Assembly: GCF_036014175.1 (NCBI RefSeq)
Contig: NZ_CP107917.1
Coordinates: forward strand, 2,108,001 to 2,172,000
Source of the DNA: Streptomyces sp. NBC_00443
GTDB lineage: Bacteria; Actinomycetota; Actinomycetes; Streptomycetales; Streptomycetaceae
Reading direction: 5' to 3'
DNA: 64,000 nucleotides
Under the pieces are notes generated by a model. The model did not search any database. It was not told the DNA's origin and saw only the letters and a program-made list of their open reading frames with translations. Positions 53,428-61,276 of this stretch are shown one piece after another (position 1 is the first letter of the stretch; the number at the start of each line of letters is the position of its first letter). Made by a program: the position numbers and the translations under genes.

Positions 53428-54265
53428 TTCTCCCGGAAACTACTCCTCCGCACTCCAGAGTTAGCTGCTCACATGGTGACCAACTGTCGCGGGACACCGA
53501 TCCTCGACTCACCCGCGCCCCACCTTGCACGGCACAGAGATCGGCCGTCAGACGCGAGATCCCCGCCTGGGACATTGCTGGGACTTCCGGCTAGATCAAC
53601 GGGTATGGGCGTGAGACAGCCGAAAGGCCATCTACTCAGGTCAGCGAGGCGCAGCAACCCAGCGTGGCAGGTCACGGGGCCGCCTGGTCTCTTCCGGGAC
53701 GTCTGAGCCCTCATCGGCGACAGGCCGCCGCACCTTGCTTGATCTGCACTGAGCGGGTCATCTGGAAGAGGTGCGGCGGCACCTGTACCGGACCTCTCTG
53801 GGATTTCGGACCGGGACCTGGCTTTCGGCGCAGACCGCTCCGTCCAGGCAGCAAGGCGCCGGTGATGCATGACGACTCCGGACAGACGAGGACGAGAACC
53901 TATCGGCGACCTTCTTCGGGTGTGGCAAACCGGTGCGCGGGATGGCGCCACCACGTTCGATCCGGTTGGCAGCCGTCACCTGCGGCCGGCCGGTGACGGC
54001 GACGAGCCGACTCCGCGTATCCGGCGTGGGGATTGAGGCCGGCGCCGACCGGGTGACACCGGCTTAGATCTCATGAACGAGCTCCACGGCCTCGGCGAGA
54101 CGAAAGCGATCATCGTCGATCGCCTACCGAGCGTCACCGGCACCGCGTCCTACAGTTGACGTGGCCCATCTCAGCTCTGCCTCCCGACCGAGTCGCGAAG
54201 CAGATGGCCATTGGGGCGGCGATCGGCAGGGAGGCGCGTCCGGCCTCCTACCCTGTGGTACGTCG
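53428..54265 (+). other. Non-coding boundary between defence island and metabolic locus
   Basis: About 840 bases in which I recognise no gene, RNA or mobile element. Open frames on both strands lack motifs and good starts. This is a likely place for an island end point, but I found no tRNA or integrase here. Confidence 0.4.
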
Positions 54266-55111
54266 TCAGCTGGCGACGGCAGAGCCCCACAGGGGCGTGA
54301 ACTCGGCTGGTGAGGAGATCGCCTTGGGCCGGCACCTGTGCAGGAGAGGTCCGTCGGCGCTCGCGTTGAGGATGTCGGCCTGCAGCCGCTGAAGTTCCTC
54401 CGAAGGCTCCAGGCCCAGTTCGCGTCTGAGGACGGCGTAGAGGTTCTGGTAGGCCTGCAGGGCCTCGGCCCGGCGGCCGGCTCGGTGCAGTGCCGAGATG
54501 AGCCGGCCGTGGAACCACTCGTGCAAAGGGTGGTCGTTGACCAAGATCCGCAGCTCCGGGAGGATCTCCCGATAGCGGCCGAGCTGGAATTCGATTTCCA
54601 CGCGGAGTTCGAGGGCGCGGATCCTGAGTTCTTCCATGTGGGCTATTCGGCCGTGGAGCACCCCGGCGACGGGCACATTGCTCAACATGGGGCCGCGCCA
54701 CAGACCGCGCGCCCGGTTGAGGTGCGCTGCCGCCTTTTCCGGTGCCCCCTGGTGAAGGTGCCGCTGAGCGAGTCGCACGAGCTCCTCGAAGACGCATGCG
54801 TCGACTTCGTCACGGGCGATGTCGAGGAAGTAGCCGGGAGCCTGGGTGAGCAGCAATTTCCGTTCACCATTGGTCACTTGGGCGTCATGGAGCATACGGC
54901 GGGCATGGTAGACGTGCGTCTGGAGGGTGCGGGGTGCGCCGCTCGGCGGGTTCTCCCCCCAGAGCTCACGGACCAGCGTTTCCGCCGCGAGGGGTTCGCG
55001 TGGCTGGAGCGCCAGCACGGCGAGCATCTGACAGATCTTCGGGGCCTTGGGAGCGAACGTCTCGCCTTCATCGGTGGTGATCCGGAATGCGCCGATGAGG
55101 TGGAACTGCAC
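54266..55111 (-). CDS. SARP-family transcriptional activator
   Basis: A protein of about 281 residues. An OmpR-like winged helix DNA-binding domain lies at the N-terminus (MLAVLALQPREPLAAETLVR ELWGENPP; LQTHVYHARRMLHDA), followed by a bacterial transcriptional activation domain (EELVRLAQRHLHQGAPEKAA; LLSNVPVAGVLHGRIAHM-like; HEWFHGRLISALHRAGRRAE ALQAYQNLYAVLRRELGLEP). Such Streptomyces antibiotic regulatory proteins switch on metabolite clusters. I prefer the GTG at 55111, with AGGAG at a suitable distance, over 55120. An ARE-like palindrome lies 124 bases upstream, so the butyrolactone receptor encoded at 56.6-57.3 kb probably represses it. Confidence 0.9.
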   Translation of the reverse strand: MQFHLIGAFRITTDEGETFAPKAPKICQMLAVLALQPREPLAAETLVRELWGENPPSGAPRTLQTHVYHARRMLHDAQVTNGERKLLLTQAPGYFLDIARDEVDACVFEELVRLAQRHLHQGAPEKAAAHLNRARGLWRGPMLSNVPVAGVLHGRIAHMEELRIRALELRVEIEFQLGRYREILPELRILVNDHPLHEWFHGRLISALHRAGRRAEALQAYQNLYAVLRRELGLEPSEELQRLQADILNASADGPLLHRCRPKAISSPAEFTPLWGSAVAS

Positions 55112-55234
55112 TGGCCGCACGCTCCTTCCGCCGCCGTCCGGCGCTCGTGTCGCTGTCCGGTCGGTCGATCCGGACAGCTGAGACGGTAAAGGGGCGGAAG
55201 ACTGCGAGTCTCCTGTACGAGGCCGAGAGTGTCA

Positions 55235-55260
55235 GGTTACCGGACGGTAGGTCGGTTGTT
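55235..55260 (-). promoter_or_regulatory. ARE-like palindrome upstream of SARP gene
   Basis: TTACCG-GACGGTAGGT-CGGTTG contains ACCG-N10-CGGT (55239-55256), the format of autoregulatory elements bound by ArpA/ScbR receptors. Its spacer matches the copy before the afsA-like gene at 8 of 10 bases. Confidence 0.6.
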
Positions 55261-55270
55261 GTGCGGCACA

Positions 55271-56437
55271 TCACGATCGCGCCGCGGGGTGTACGGCTGG
55301 CAGCACTGCGCTGCCCTCCAAGGCGACGGCCAAGTGGGCGGCGGAGGCCAGGGTGACGTGGCGGTGCCAGCCGGGAAAGGACCGGCCGGCGAAGTCCCGT
55401 ATCCCCACTTTGGCGGAGATCGCGTTGAAGTCGCGCGCGACGATGTGTGGCAGCACGGTGAGCCCCAGGACCAGTCCCAGTGGCTGGATACCACCACCGG
55501 TCAGCCACAGTTTCCCGGGCCTGGCGGCCGTTTTCCGCCACTCGCCGACCAGCGTCATGCCACCGCCGCCCGCGGCGGGCGCGGCGGCGGTGACGGGTAT
55601 CGCCACGGCCGTCATAGGACGTTCACCGATGTTGACCTGCTGCCGCAAGGTGATGAGGGAGGAGGCCAACTCAGCCGCCGTACGCACTCTGTCGCCGTAC
55701 TTCGGCAGCTCCGACCGGTCGATACGCAATTGTTCCTGGGGGTCGACCCGCACGACGAAGGGGACCCCGACCGAGGTGAAGTGGCGGGCCAAGGCCGGCG
55801 CGTCGATGCCGTCGACGTCCACCACCACGGGGCCGTGCTGGACTTCGGGGATGCCCGTGATGGCGGCCACCGCCTCGCGCACGCAATCGTCGAGGGAGAC
55901 GGCTGTGACGCCGGCGGGGATACCGGCCCGTTGCCGACGGGGGCTGCTGAGCCAGCGGCCGGACAGTCGCAGGCGCCAGTCGATGGGCACTGCGGTCCTG
56001 CCGGACACCAGCCACGCCCCCACTGCCTGCTGGCCGGTCACGGTCTGATCCATATGCGGGAGAAAGTGCTGGTCGACACCGATCGAGTGCGAGCCGACCT
56101 TGGGGATCATCGTGGACCTGACGACCCAGGCATCCGGCGCCAGGTGCCTCTGCACGTACTGCGCCAGGGCGTGGCGCACCGGCATCCACTCCCAGGGTGA
56201 CTCGCTGATGAAGTGATGGACGCTCTGCTGGGCCGCGCCGCCCTCGAACTGGGCGGCGATGTTGCGCAGTGTCTTGCGCCCCGGCACGGTCAGCAGGCCG
56301 CGCACGTACCGCTCGGCCTTGAGTCGCTGACCACTGCGCTGCAGGGATCCGAAGAGGTGGGCTCCGAGTTCTTCCAGCAGGGACTCGCAGTGCGAGTCCA
56401 TGTGTGTGCAGACGGGTTTGACCAGGCTCAGACGCAC
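55271..56437 (-). CDS. IS701-like transposase, probably inactive or domesticated
   Basis: A 388-residue protein with the IS701 layout: AERYVRGLLTVPGRKTLRNI AAQFEGGAAQQSVHHFISES PWEW-like start, then WVVRSTMIPKVGSHSIGVDQ. In active IS701 enzymes the first catalytic Asp lies in a D-D-T/S-G-F-P-K motif; here R-S-T-M-I-P-K stands in its place. The middle and end keep family features (VVVDVDGIDAPALARHF; HRHVTLASAAHLAVALE). No terminal repeats were found around it. GTG 56437 has GGGGG upstream. Such genes often neighbour SARP and butyrolactone genes in Streptomyces, which suggests a domesticated role. An ARE-like site lies 75 bases upstream. Confidence 0.8.
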   Translation of the reverse strand: MRLSLVKPVCTHMDSHCESLLEELGAHLFGSLQRSGQRLKAERYVRGLLTVPGRKTLRNIAAQFEGGAAQQSVHHFISESPWEWMPVRHALAQYVQRHLAPDAWVVRSTMIPKVGSHSIGVDQHFLPHMDQTVTGQQAVGAWLVSGRTAVPIDWRLRLSGRWLSSPRRQRAGIPAGVTAVSLDDCVREAVAAITGIPEVQHGPVVVDVDGIDAPALARHFTSVGVPFVVRVDPQEQLRIDRSELPKYGDRVRTAAELASSLITLRQQVNIGERPMTAVAIPVTAAAPAAGGGGMTLVGEWRKTAARPGKLWLTGGGIQPLGLVLGLTVLPHIVARDFNAISAKVGIRDFAGRSFPGWHRHVTLASAAHLAVALEGSAVLPAVHPAARS

Positions 56438-56512
56438 GAATCCCCCTGTTGACGTCGCTCATCCGATCGACGAGGTGGCGCGTAACGCGCACACCCGCCC
56501 ATCCACTCTTAC

Positions 56513-56538
56513 ATAAACCGTCACTCAGTCCGGTTTAT
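56513..56538 (-). promoter_or_regulatory. ARE-like palindrome upstream of IS701-like gene
   Basis: ATAAACCG (56513-56520) and CGGTTTAT (56531-56538) are perfect inverted arms with a 10-base spacer. This is the typical ARE format for gamma-butyrolactone receptors. Confidence 0.75.
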
Positions 56539-56604
56539 TTGCGCGAAGATCGAACGTCTCCGGATGTCCGGCCATGGGCGCCCGCCAGGGCCGTGGGCAC
56601 CGCG

Positions 56605-57267
56605 TCAGGACGGCGGAACCGGGGCGGGTTGTCCGCCGGACGACCGTGCAGCTGCCAGCAGGTGTTCGGCCCGGTAGTGAGAGGTGTCCAGCTTGGCCAG
56701 CACGTCGGCCGGCACCACGCTGGGCAGCACGAGGGCGAACAGGGCCGACACCTCGTGGGACAGATCGCGGCCGGGCAGCGTCTCGGTGACCAGCTGGACA
56801 CCGGTCCAGGCCCCGACCACGAGTCGGGCGACCTGCGCCGGATCGACGTGGAGGCGGAGTTCGCCACGCGCCTTGGCCTCCGTGAGCATGTCGGTCGAGA
56901 CGGCGATCCAGTCGGGCCAGCGGGTGCCGAACAGGGACCGCGCCTTGGGGTCGACGGACAGTTGTATCGAGGCGCTGAGCACAGGCTCCCTGGGAACGCG
57001 GTACGCCAGCAGGAGCGCCAGATCCACCCATTCCTGCAGCTTCAGGGTCTGCGGCATGAGCCCTTCCCTGGTCACGGCCTCGTCGAGCACCGCGCGCGCC
57101 AGCTGCTCCTTGGACGTGAAGTGGAAGTACACGCCGCCCCGGGTGAGTTGGACACGCTCGATGAGCATGCCGATGGTGCTGCCCTCGTAGCCGAGTTCGT
57201 TGAACATCCGAGCGGCGGTCTCGAGGATGGCCCTGCGTGTGCGGATCGCGCGTTCCTGCCTGACCAC
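56605..57267 (-). CDS. Gamma-butyrolactone receptor-like TetR regulator (ArpA/ScbR type)
   Basis: A 220-residue TetR protein. The HTH is ILETAARMFNELGYEGSTIG MLIERVQLTRGGVYFHFTSK EQLA, very like ArpA and ScbR. The ligand domain has LQEWVDLALLLAYRVPREPV LSASIQLSVDP, and the conserved Trp in the TRWPDW and VGAWTGVQLV segments typical of butyrolactone receptors. It binds ARE palindromes and leaves them when a butyrolactone is present. The gene is divergent from the afsA-like synthase gene, the classic pairing. Three ARE-like sites lie nearby. GTG 57267 is the start. Confidence 0.9.
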   Translation of the reverse strand: MVRQERAIRTRRAILETAARMFNELGYEGSTIGMLIERVQLTRGGVYFHFTSKEQLARAVLDEAVTREGLMPQTLKLQEWVDLALLLAYRVPREPVLSASIQLSVDPKARSLFGTRWPDWIAVSTDMLTEAKARGELRLHVDPAQVARLVVGAWTGVQLVTETLPGRDLSHEVSALFALVLPSVVPADVLAKLDTSHYRAEHLLAAARSSGGQPAPVPPS

Positions 57268-57322
57268 TTACGCCACCATGACCTTTCCTTTACTAGTGCT
57301 TGAACTCACACTTACTCGCCTC

Positions 57323-57348
57323 CAAAACCGGACGGAGGGCCGGTACTT
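57323..57348 (+). promoter_or_regulatory. ARE-like palindrome upstream of afsA-like gene
   Basis: CAAAACCG-GACGGAGGGC-CGGTACTT contains ACCG-N10-CGGT (57327-57344). It lies between the receptor and synthase starts, where an autoregulatory element is expected. Confidence 0.7.
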
Positions 57349-57401
57349 TAGCAACGCAACTCATCGCAGCTGCCTTGCAGGCCGGATCCAAGGGGGAGAT
57401 C

Positions 57402-58331
57402 TTGCCCGAAGTCCCTATAGCGCCCCGCTTCTTACGTCGATCCCGTACGGAATCGCCCTCGCTGTTGCTCCTGGGCGCCTACACCCACCTCAAACACGCC
57501 GAAGCCGTTCTCATACACAGTTGGCGGCGCGTGAGCGAGAACTCGTTCACGCTGTGCCTCCGTTGGCCCGCCGCCCCGCACGGACAGCCGTACGATCCGC
57601 GCATACTCACCCAGACGATCAGGCAGAGTGGTCTGACCGTCGCTCACGCCGAGTACGAGGTTCCGCTGGAGCACCACACTCTGCTGAACTCCCTCGACCT
57701 CACCGTCTCACCGGACTTCCGGGTGTCGGACACCGGACCTTCGACTTTGGTCGTCGACATCACCGTCTCCCCGGGCAGGAGCGGCCGTCGTGCCGCTCAT
57801 GCGATGCACATGGAGATCCGGACGCGCCCGGGCGGCGAGCCCGTAGTGCGGGCCGACACCGAGTTCGCGTGGATCTCCCCGGCCGCGTACCGGCGCGTGC
57901 GCGGCGACCACCTCACCGTCGACTGGGGTAACTGGCCGCTCCCTGCCCCCGTCGACGCCGCACTCGTCGGCCGAAGCCGCGCCGCGGACGTGGTGCTCGC
58001 GCCCACGGCCGTGCCGCACCGCTGGCAGTTGCGCAACGACGTCAGCAATGTGCTGCTCTTCGACCACCCTGTCGACCATGTCCCCGGGCTCGTGCTGTGG
58101 GAGGCGGCTCATCAGGCGGCCCAGGCACTGCTCGCCCCGACTGTGTTCGTGCCCGTTTCGGTCACCACCACCTATCTGCGCTATGTCGAGTTCGAGGAGC
58201 CGTGTCTGATCGACGCACGCATGCTCGGCCCGGTCGGCCCGGGGCAGTCCGCCGTCCGGGTCACGGGCGCGCAGGCCGACGCGCCGGCCTTCACGGCGGA
58301 CATCCGTACGGTGACGCGGCCGATGCGGTGA
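57402..58331 (+). CDS. AfsA-like butyrolactone biosynthesis protein
   Basis: A protein of about 309 residues made of two hotdog-like AfsA repeats: LLLLGAYTHLKHAEAVLIHS WRRVSENSFTL and LRNDVSNVLLFDHPVDHVPG LVLWEAAHQAAQAL. The first repeat has the E/K-H-A pattern and the second the DHPxDHVPGLVLWEAAHQ signature. AfsA joins a beta-ketoacyl chain to dihydroxyacetone phosphate, the first step of A-factor-type signals. TTG 57402 with GGGGGAGA upstream gives a family-like length. The frame is open to 57300, but the ARE lies in that part. It is divergent from its receptor gene. The first-repeat glutamate thought to be catalytic cannot be assigned with certainty. Confidence 0.85.
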   Translation: MPEVPIAPRFLRRSRTESPSLLLLGAYTHLKHAEAVLIHSWRRVSENSFTLCLRWPAAPHGQPYDPRILTQTIRQSGLTVAHAEYEVPLEHHTLLNSLDLTVSPDFRVSDTGPSTLVVDITVSPGRSGRRAAHAMHMEIRTRPGGEPVVRADTEFAWISPAAYRRVRGDHLTVDWGNWPLPAPVDAALVGRSRAADVVLAPTAVPHRWQLRNDVSNVLLFDHPVDHVPGLVLWEAAHQAAQALLAPTVFVPVSVTTTYLRYVEFEEPCLIDARMLGPVGPGQSAVRVTGAQADAPAFTADIRTVTRPMR

Positions 58332-58337
58332 CTCCCG

Positions 58338-58382
58338 GACCGGGGAGTGCGCCGCGGCCGCCGGCGGACGCACTCCCCGGTC
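58338..58382 (+). terminator. Bidirectional hairpin between afsA-like and SDR genes
   Basis: GACCGGGGAGTGCG (58338-58351) pairs perfectly with CGCACTCCCCGGTC (58369-58382), between two convergent genes. Confidence 0.8.
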
Positions 58383-58387
58383 TGCTG

Positions 58388-59152
58388 TCACTGATTGACG
58401 AAACCGCCGTCCACCGGCATCACGGTGCCCGTCAGGAAGGGGCAGCGGTCGCTGAGCAGCCATGCGGCCGCCTGTGCGATCTCCTCCGGCTCGGCCGTAC
58501 GCCCTTGGGGCGTCAGGGAGTTGACCAGATCCTGAAGCCCTGGGTTACGGCCGAACCACTCGAGGGTGATTTCGCTGCGTGTGGTACCAGGGGCGATGGC
58601 GTTCACCCGGACACCCTGCTTGGCGTATTCGTCGGCGGCTGCCCGGGTCAACCCGACGACCGCGTGCTTGGACGCGATGTACGGAGCGGCCGTGGGGATG
58701 GCCACCAGACCGCCGACGCTGCTGTTGTTGACGATGGAACCGCCGCCGTTCGGCAGCATGGCGGCGATTTCGTGGCGCAGGCAGTTGAAGATCCCGCGGA
58801 CATTGGTGTCCATGACACTGTCGTAGACGTCGTCCGACATCAGGTGCAGTGGGGTGCGGTCACCACCAATCCCGGCGTTGTTGAAGGCGGAGTCGAGCCG
58901 ACCGTACTGCTCGACGACGAAATCCACCGCCCTCGCGACGTCCTCGGCGACGCGGACGTCGCCGACCACGTACGCCGCCTCCGCCCCCTTGTCGCGAAGC
59001 TCCCCCACGAGAGCGGCCAGCCGCTCCTCCCGCCGCGCGGTGACCACCACCACCGCCCCCTCCTCCGCGAACACCCGCGCCGCCGCCTCGCCTATGCCGC
59101 TGCTCGCCCCGGTGACAAGAACGACTTTCCCCGTCAGAAGATCACTGGTCAT
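58388..59152 (-). CDS. Short-chain dehydrogenase/reductase
   Basis: A 254-residue classical SDR. The cofactor loop is VLVTGASSGIGEAAARVFAE, the structural motif is NNAGIGG, and the catalytic set is NSSVGG-lvaipt-APYIASK (Ser, Tyr-x3-Lys). The end is FLTGTVMPVDGGFVNQ. An Arg pair after the second strand (TARREERL) suggests NADPH preference. The ATG at 59152 is chosen over 59224 because family similarity starts there. In butyrolactone loci such a reductase can act on the A-factor keto group, but a role in the nearby metabolic pathway is equally possible. Confidence 0.9.
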   Translation of the reverse strand: MTSDLLTGKVVLVTGASSGIGEAAARVFAEEGAVVVVTARREERLAALVGELRDKGAEAAYVVGDVRVAEDVARAVDFVVEQYGRLDSAFNNAGIGGDRTPLHLMSDDVYDSVMDTNVRGIFNCLRHEIAAMLPNGGGSIVNNSSVGGLVAIPTAAPYIASKHAVVGLTRAAADEYAKQGVRVNAIAPGTTRSEITLEWFGRNPGLQDLVNSLTPQGRTAEPEEIAQAAAWLLSDRCPFLTGTVMPVDGGFVNQ

Positions 59153-59307
59153 GGGTGGAGTCTTACAGGCGTGGCCGCCGGAGGACCGGGGCGGTTCGTG
59201 ATTACCGCGCGATGACCGCGCCATTGACGACGCGACATACGCTGCGACGGCTCGGGCGCGAGGACCTCGGACGAACGGCGGTCGGGCTGAAGGGAGTGAG
59301 GGACTTC

Positions 59308-60180
59308 ATGCCGAAGCAGCCGATCACCATCATCGGGCTGGGCCCCATGGGGCACGCAATGGCCGTTGCGTACCTCGACAACGGCCATCAGGTGACCGTG
59401 TGGAACCGGACGGCGAGCAGGGCGGACGACCTTGTGGCCAAGGGAGCCACGCTGGCGCCCACACCGGCGGCGGCATTGTCGGCCGGCGAGTTGGTGGTCC
59501 TCAGCCTGACGGACTACGACGCGATGTACGCCATCCTGGAGCCTGCCACGCACGCGTTGTCGGGCAGGACCGTCGTCAACCTCAGCTCGGACACCCCGAA
59601 GAAGGCGCGGGAGGCGTCCGAGTGGGCGGCCCGCCACGGCGCCGAGTACCTCACAGGTGGTGTGCAGGCTTCGCCCACGGGAATCGGCAAGCCGGAGTCC
59701 TTCACCTTCTACAGCGGCCCCCGGCACGTCTTCGAGGCCGTCCAGGAGACGCTGGAGGTACTCACAAGTACCGACTACCGGGGCGAGGATCCAGGCCTGG
59801 CAGCGCTGTACTACCAGCTCCAGCTGGATGTCTTCTGGACCGCCGCGATCGCGTACCTTCACGCCCTCGCGGTGGCCGACGCCCATGGGATCAGCGCGCA
59901 GGACGTGCTCCCGTATCTCTCCGGCACAGTGGGCTCAATGCCCGGCTTCTTCGGCTTCTACACGCCCCGCATCGACGCCGGCGAGCATCCGGGCGACGTC
60001 GACAGGCTGGCCATGGGCGTGGCCAGCGTCGACCATGTGGTACGAACCGCCGAGGAGGCCGGCGTCGATGCCACCCTGCCCGCCGCGGTCCTGGAGATCT
60101 TCCGACGGGGCATCGCTGCCGGACACGCGGCGGACAGCTTCACCAGCCTGATCGAGACCTTCAAGAAGCCGACGGCCTGA
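59308..60180 (+). CDS. Imine reductase-like NAD(P)-dependent oxidoreductase
   Basis: A 290-residue protein of the 6-phosphogluconate/3-hydroxyisobutyrate dehydrogenase superfamily, closest in pattern to imine reductases. The Rossmann motif is ITIIGLGPMGHAMAVAYLDN, with VTVWNRTASRADDL just after the second strand (Arg-Thr, typical for NADPH). The helical C-terminal half has LAALYYQLQLDVFWTAAIAY LHALAVADAHG and HVVRTAEEAGVDATLPAAVL EIFRRGIAAGH, as in imine reductases. The ATG at 59308 has AAGGGAG upstream. It is divergent from the SDR gene. A second paralogue lies at 62.96 kb. Substrate unknown. Confidence 0.85.
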   Translation: MPKQPITIIGLGPMGHAMAVAYLDNGHQVTVWNRTASRADDLVAKGATLAPTPAAALSAGELVVLSLTDYDAMYAILEPATHALSGRTVVNLSSDTPKKAREASEWAARHGAEYLTGGVQASPTGIGKPESFTFYSGPRHVFEAVQETLEVLTSTDYRGEDPGLAALYYQLQLDVFWTAAIAYLHALAVADAHGISAQDVLPYLSGTVGSMPGFFGFYTPRIDAGEHPGDVDRLAMGVASVDHVVRTAEEAGVDATLPAAVLEIFRRGIAAGHAADSFTSLIETFKKPTA

Positions 60181-60280
60181 ACCACTTGCGGGCCGCGCGC
60201 CCCCGCCCTTGGAGGCCGTCGACTCGGTGGCCTCCCACCCGCCGAGCACTGTGTGCGGGAGTGCGCGGGCCTCGCTCGGC

Positions 60281-61267
60281 TCACCGCGCCCAGGCCTCCG
60301 GGCCGGGGCCGCCCCTTCCCACCGGAGGGAAGAGCTCGTCGAGGGTGCGCAGCACCTCGTCGCTCAGGCTCAGTCGCGTGGCCCGCAGGGCTCCGTGCAA
60401 CTGCTCGACGCTGCGCGGGCCGATCACCGGTGCCGTGACGCCCGGGCGGGACATGACCCAGGCAAGACCGACCTCCGCGGGGTCCGCCGCGAGCTCCGCA
60501 CACAGCTTCTCGTACGCCATGACGGCCTCGCGGTGGCCCTCCAGCGCCTCCGCAGCCCGGCCCTGGGCGCTCTTCATCGCGCTGCCCTCGGACAGCTTGC
60601 GCAAGGCCCCGCCGAGCAGCCCGCCGTGCAGCGGTGACCACGCCAGTACGGCCACCCCATAGCGTTGGCAGGCCGGGATCACTTCGAGTTCGACGTGCCG
60701 GGTGACGAGGTTGTACACGCTCTGCTCGGAGACGATGCCGAGGAAATGGCGGCGCGCGGCGGCCTCCTGGGCCTCGGCGATGTGCCATCCGGCGAAGTTG
60801 GAGGAGCCGACGTAGCGCACCTTTCCCTGCTGGGTGAGGGTGTCCATCGCCTGCCACACCTCCTCCCAGGGGGCGTGCCGGTCGATCCGGTGCATCTGGA
60901 ACAGGTCGATCCAGTCGGTTCGCAGCCGCCGCAGCGACGCCTCGCAGGAGGCGATGATGTGACGTGCCGAGAGCCCGGAGTCGTTGGGCCAGTCACTCAT
61001 GGGACTGGCGACCTTGGTCCCGAGGATGACCTTCTCGCGCCGGCCGCCGCCGCGGGCGAACCAGGAGCCGAGGAACTCCTCGGTGAAGCCCTTGTGCTTC
61101 TGCCAGCCGTACTGGTTGGCCGTGTCGATGAAGTTCACGCCATGGTCGAGCGCGGTGTCGAGGATCGCGTGGCTCTCCTCGTCGCTCGCCCTGACCCCGA
61201 GGTTCAGGGTGCCCAGGCATATCTCACTGACTTTGAGGGCGGTCCGGCCCAGGTGGGTGTAGCGCAT
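60281..61267 (-). CDS. Aldo/keto reductase
   Basis: A 328-residue aldo/keto reductase. It begins MRYTHLGRTALKVSEICLGT, has the catalytic Asp and Tyr in FIDTANQYGWQKHKG, the Lys in VILGTKVASP and the His in LFQMHRID. Later features are VRYVGSSNFAGWHIAEAQEA, VLAWSPLHGGLLGG and VTAPVIGPRSVEQLHGAL. This is the usual AKR set for NADPH-linked reduction of carbonyls. The glycosyltransferase gene lies 10 bases upstream, so the two form an operon. In deoxysugar pathways similar enzymes act as 3-ketoreductases, which would fit with the glycosyltransferase. Confidence 0.92.
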   Translation of the reverse strand: MRYTHLGRTALKVSEICLGTLNLGVRASDEESHAILDTALDHGVNFIDTANQYGWQKHKGFTEEFLGSWFARGGGRREKVILGTKVASPMSDWPNDSGLSARHIIASCEASLRRLRTDWIDLFQMHRIDRHAPWEEVWQAMDTLTQQGKVRYVGSSNFAGWHIAEAQEAAARRHFLGIVSEQSVYNLVTRHVELEVIPACQRYGVAVLAWSPLHGGLLGGALRKLSEGSAMKSAQGRAAEALEGHREAVMAYEKLCAELAADPAEVGLAWVMSRPGVTAPVIGPRSVEQLHGALRATRLSLSDEVLRTLDELFPPVGRGGPGPEAWAR

Positions 61268-61276
61268 GGTGGTGTG

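Noticed and set aside
53428..54265. Possible attachment site or integrase remnant at the right island edge
   Set aside because: No integrase motif, tRNA or clear direct repeat could be found.
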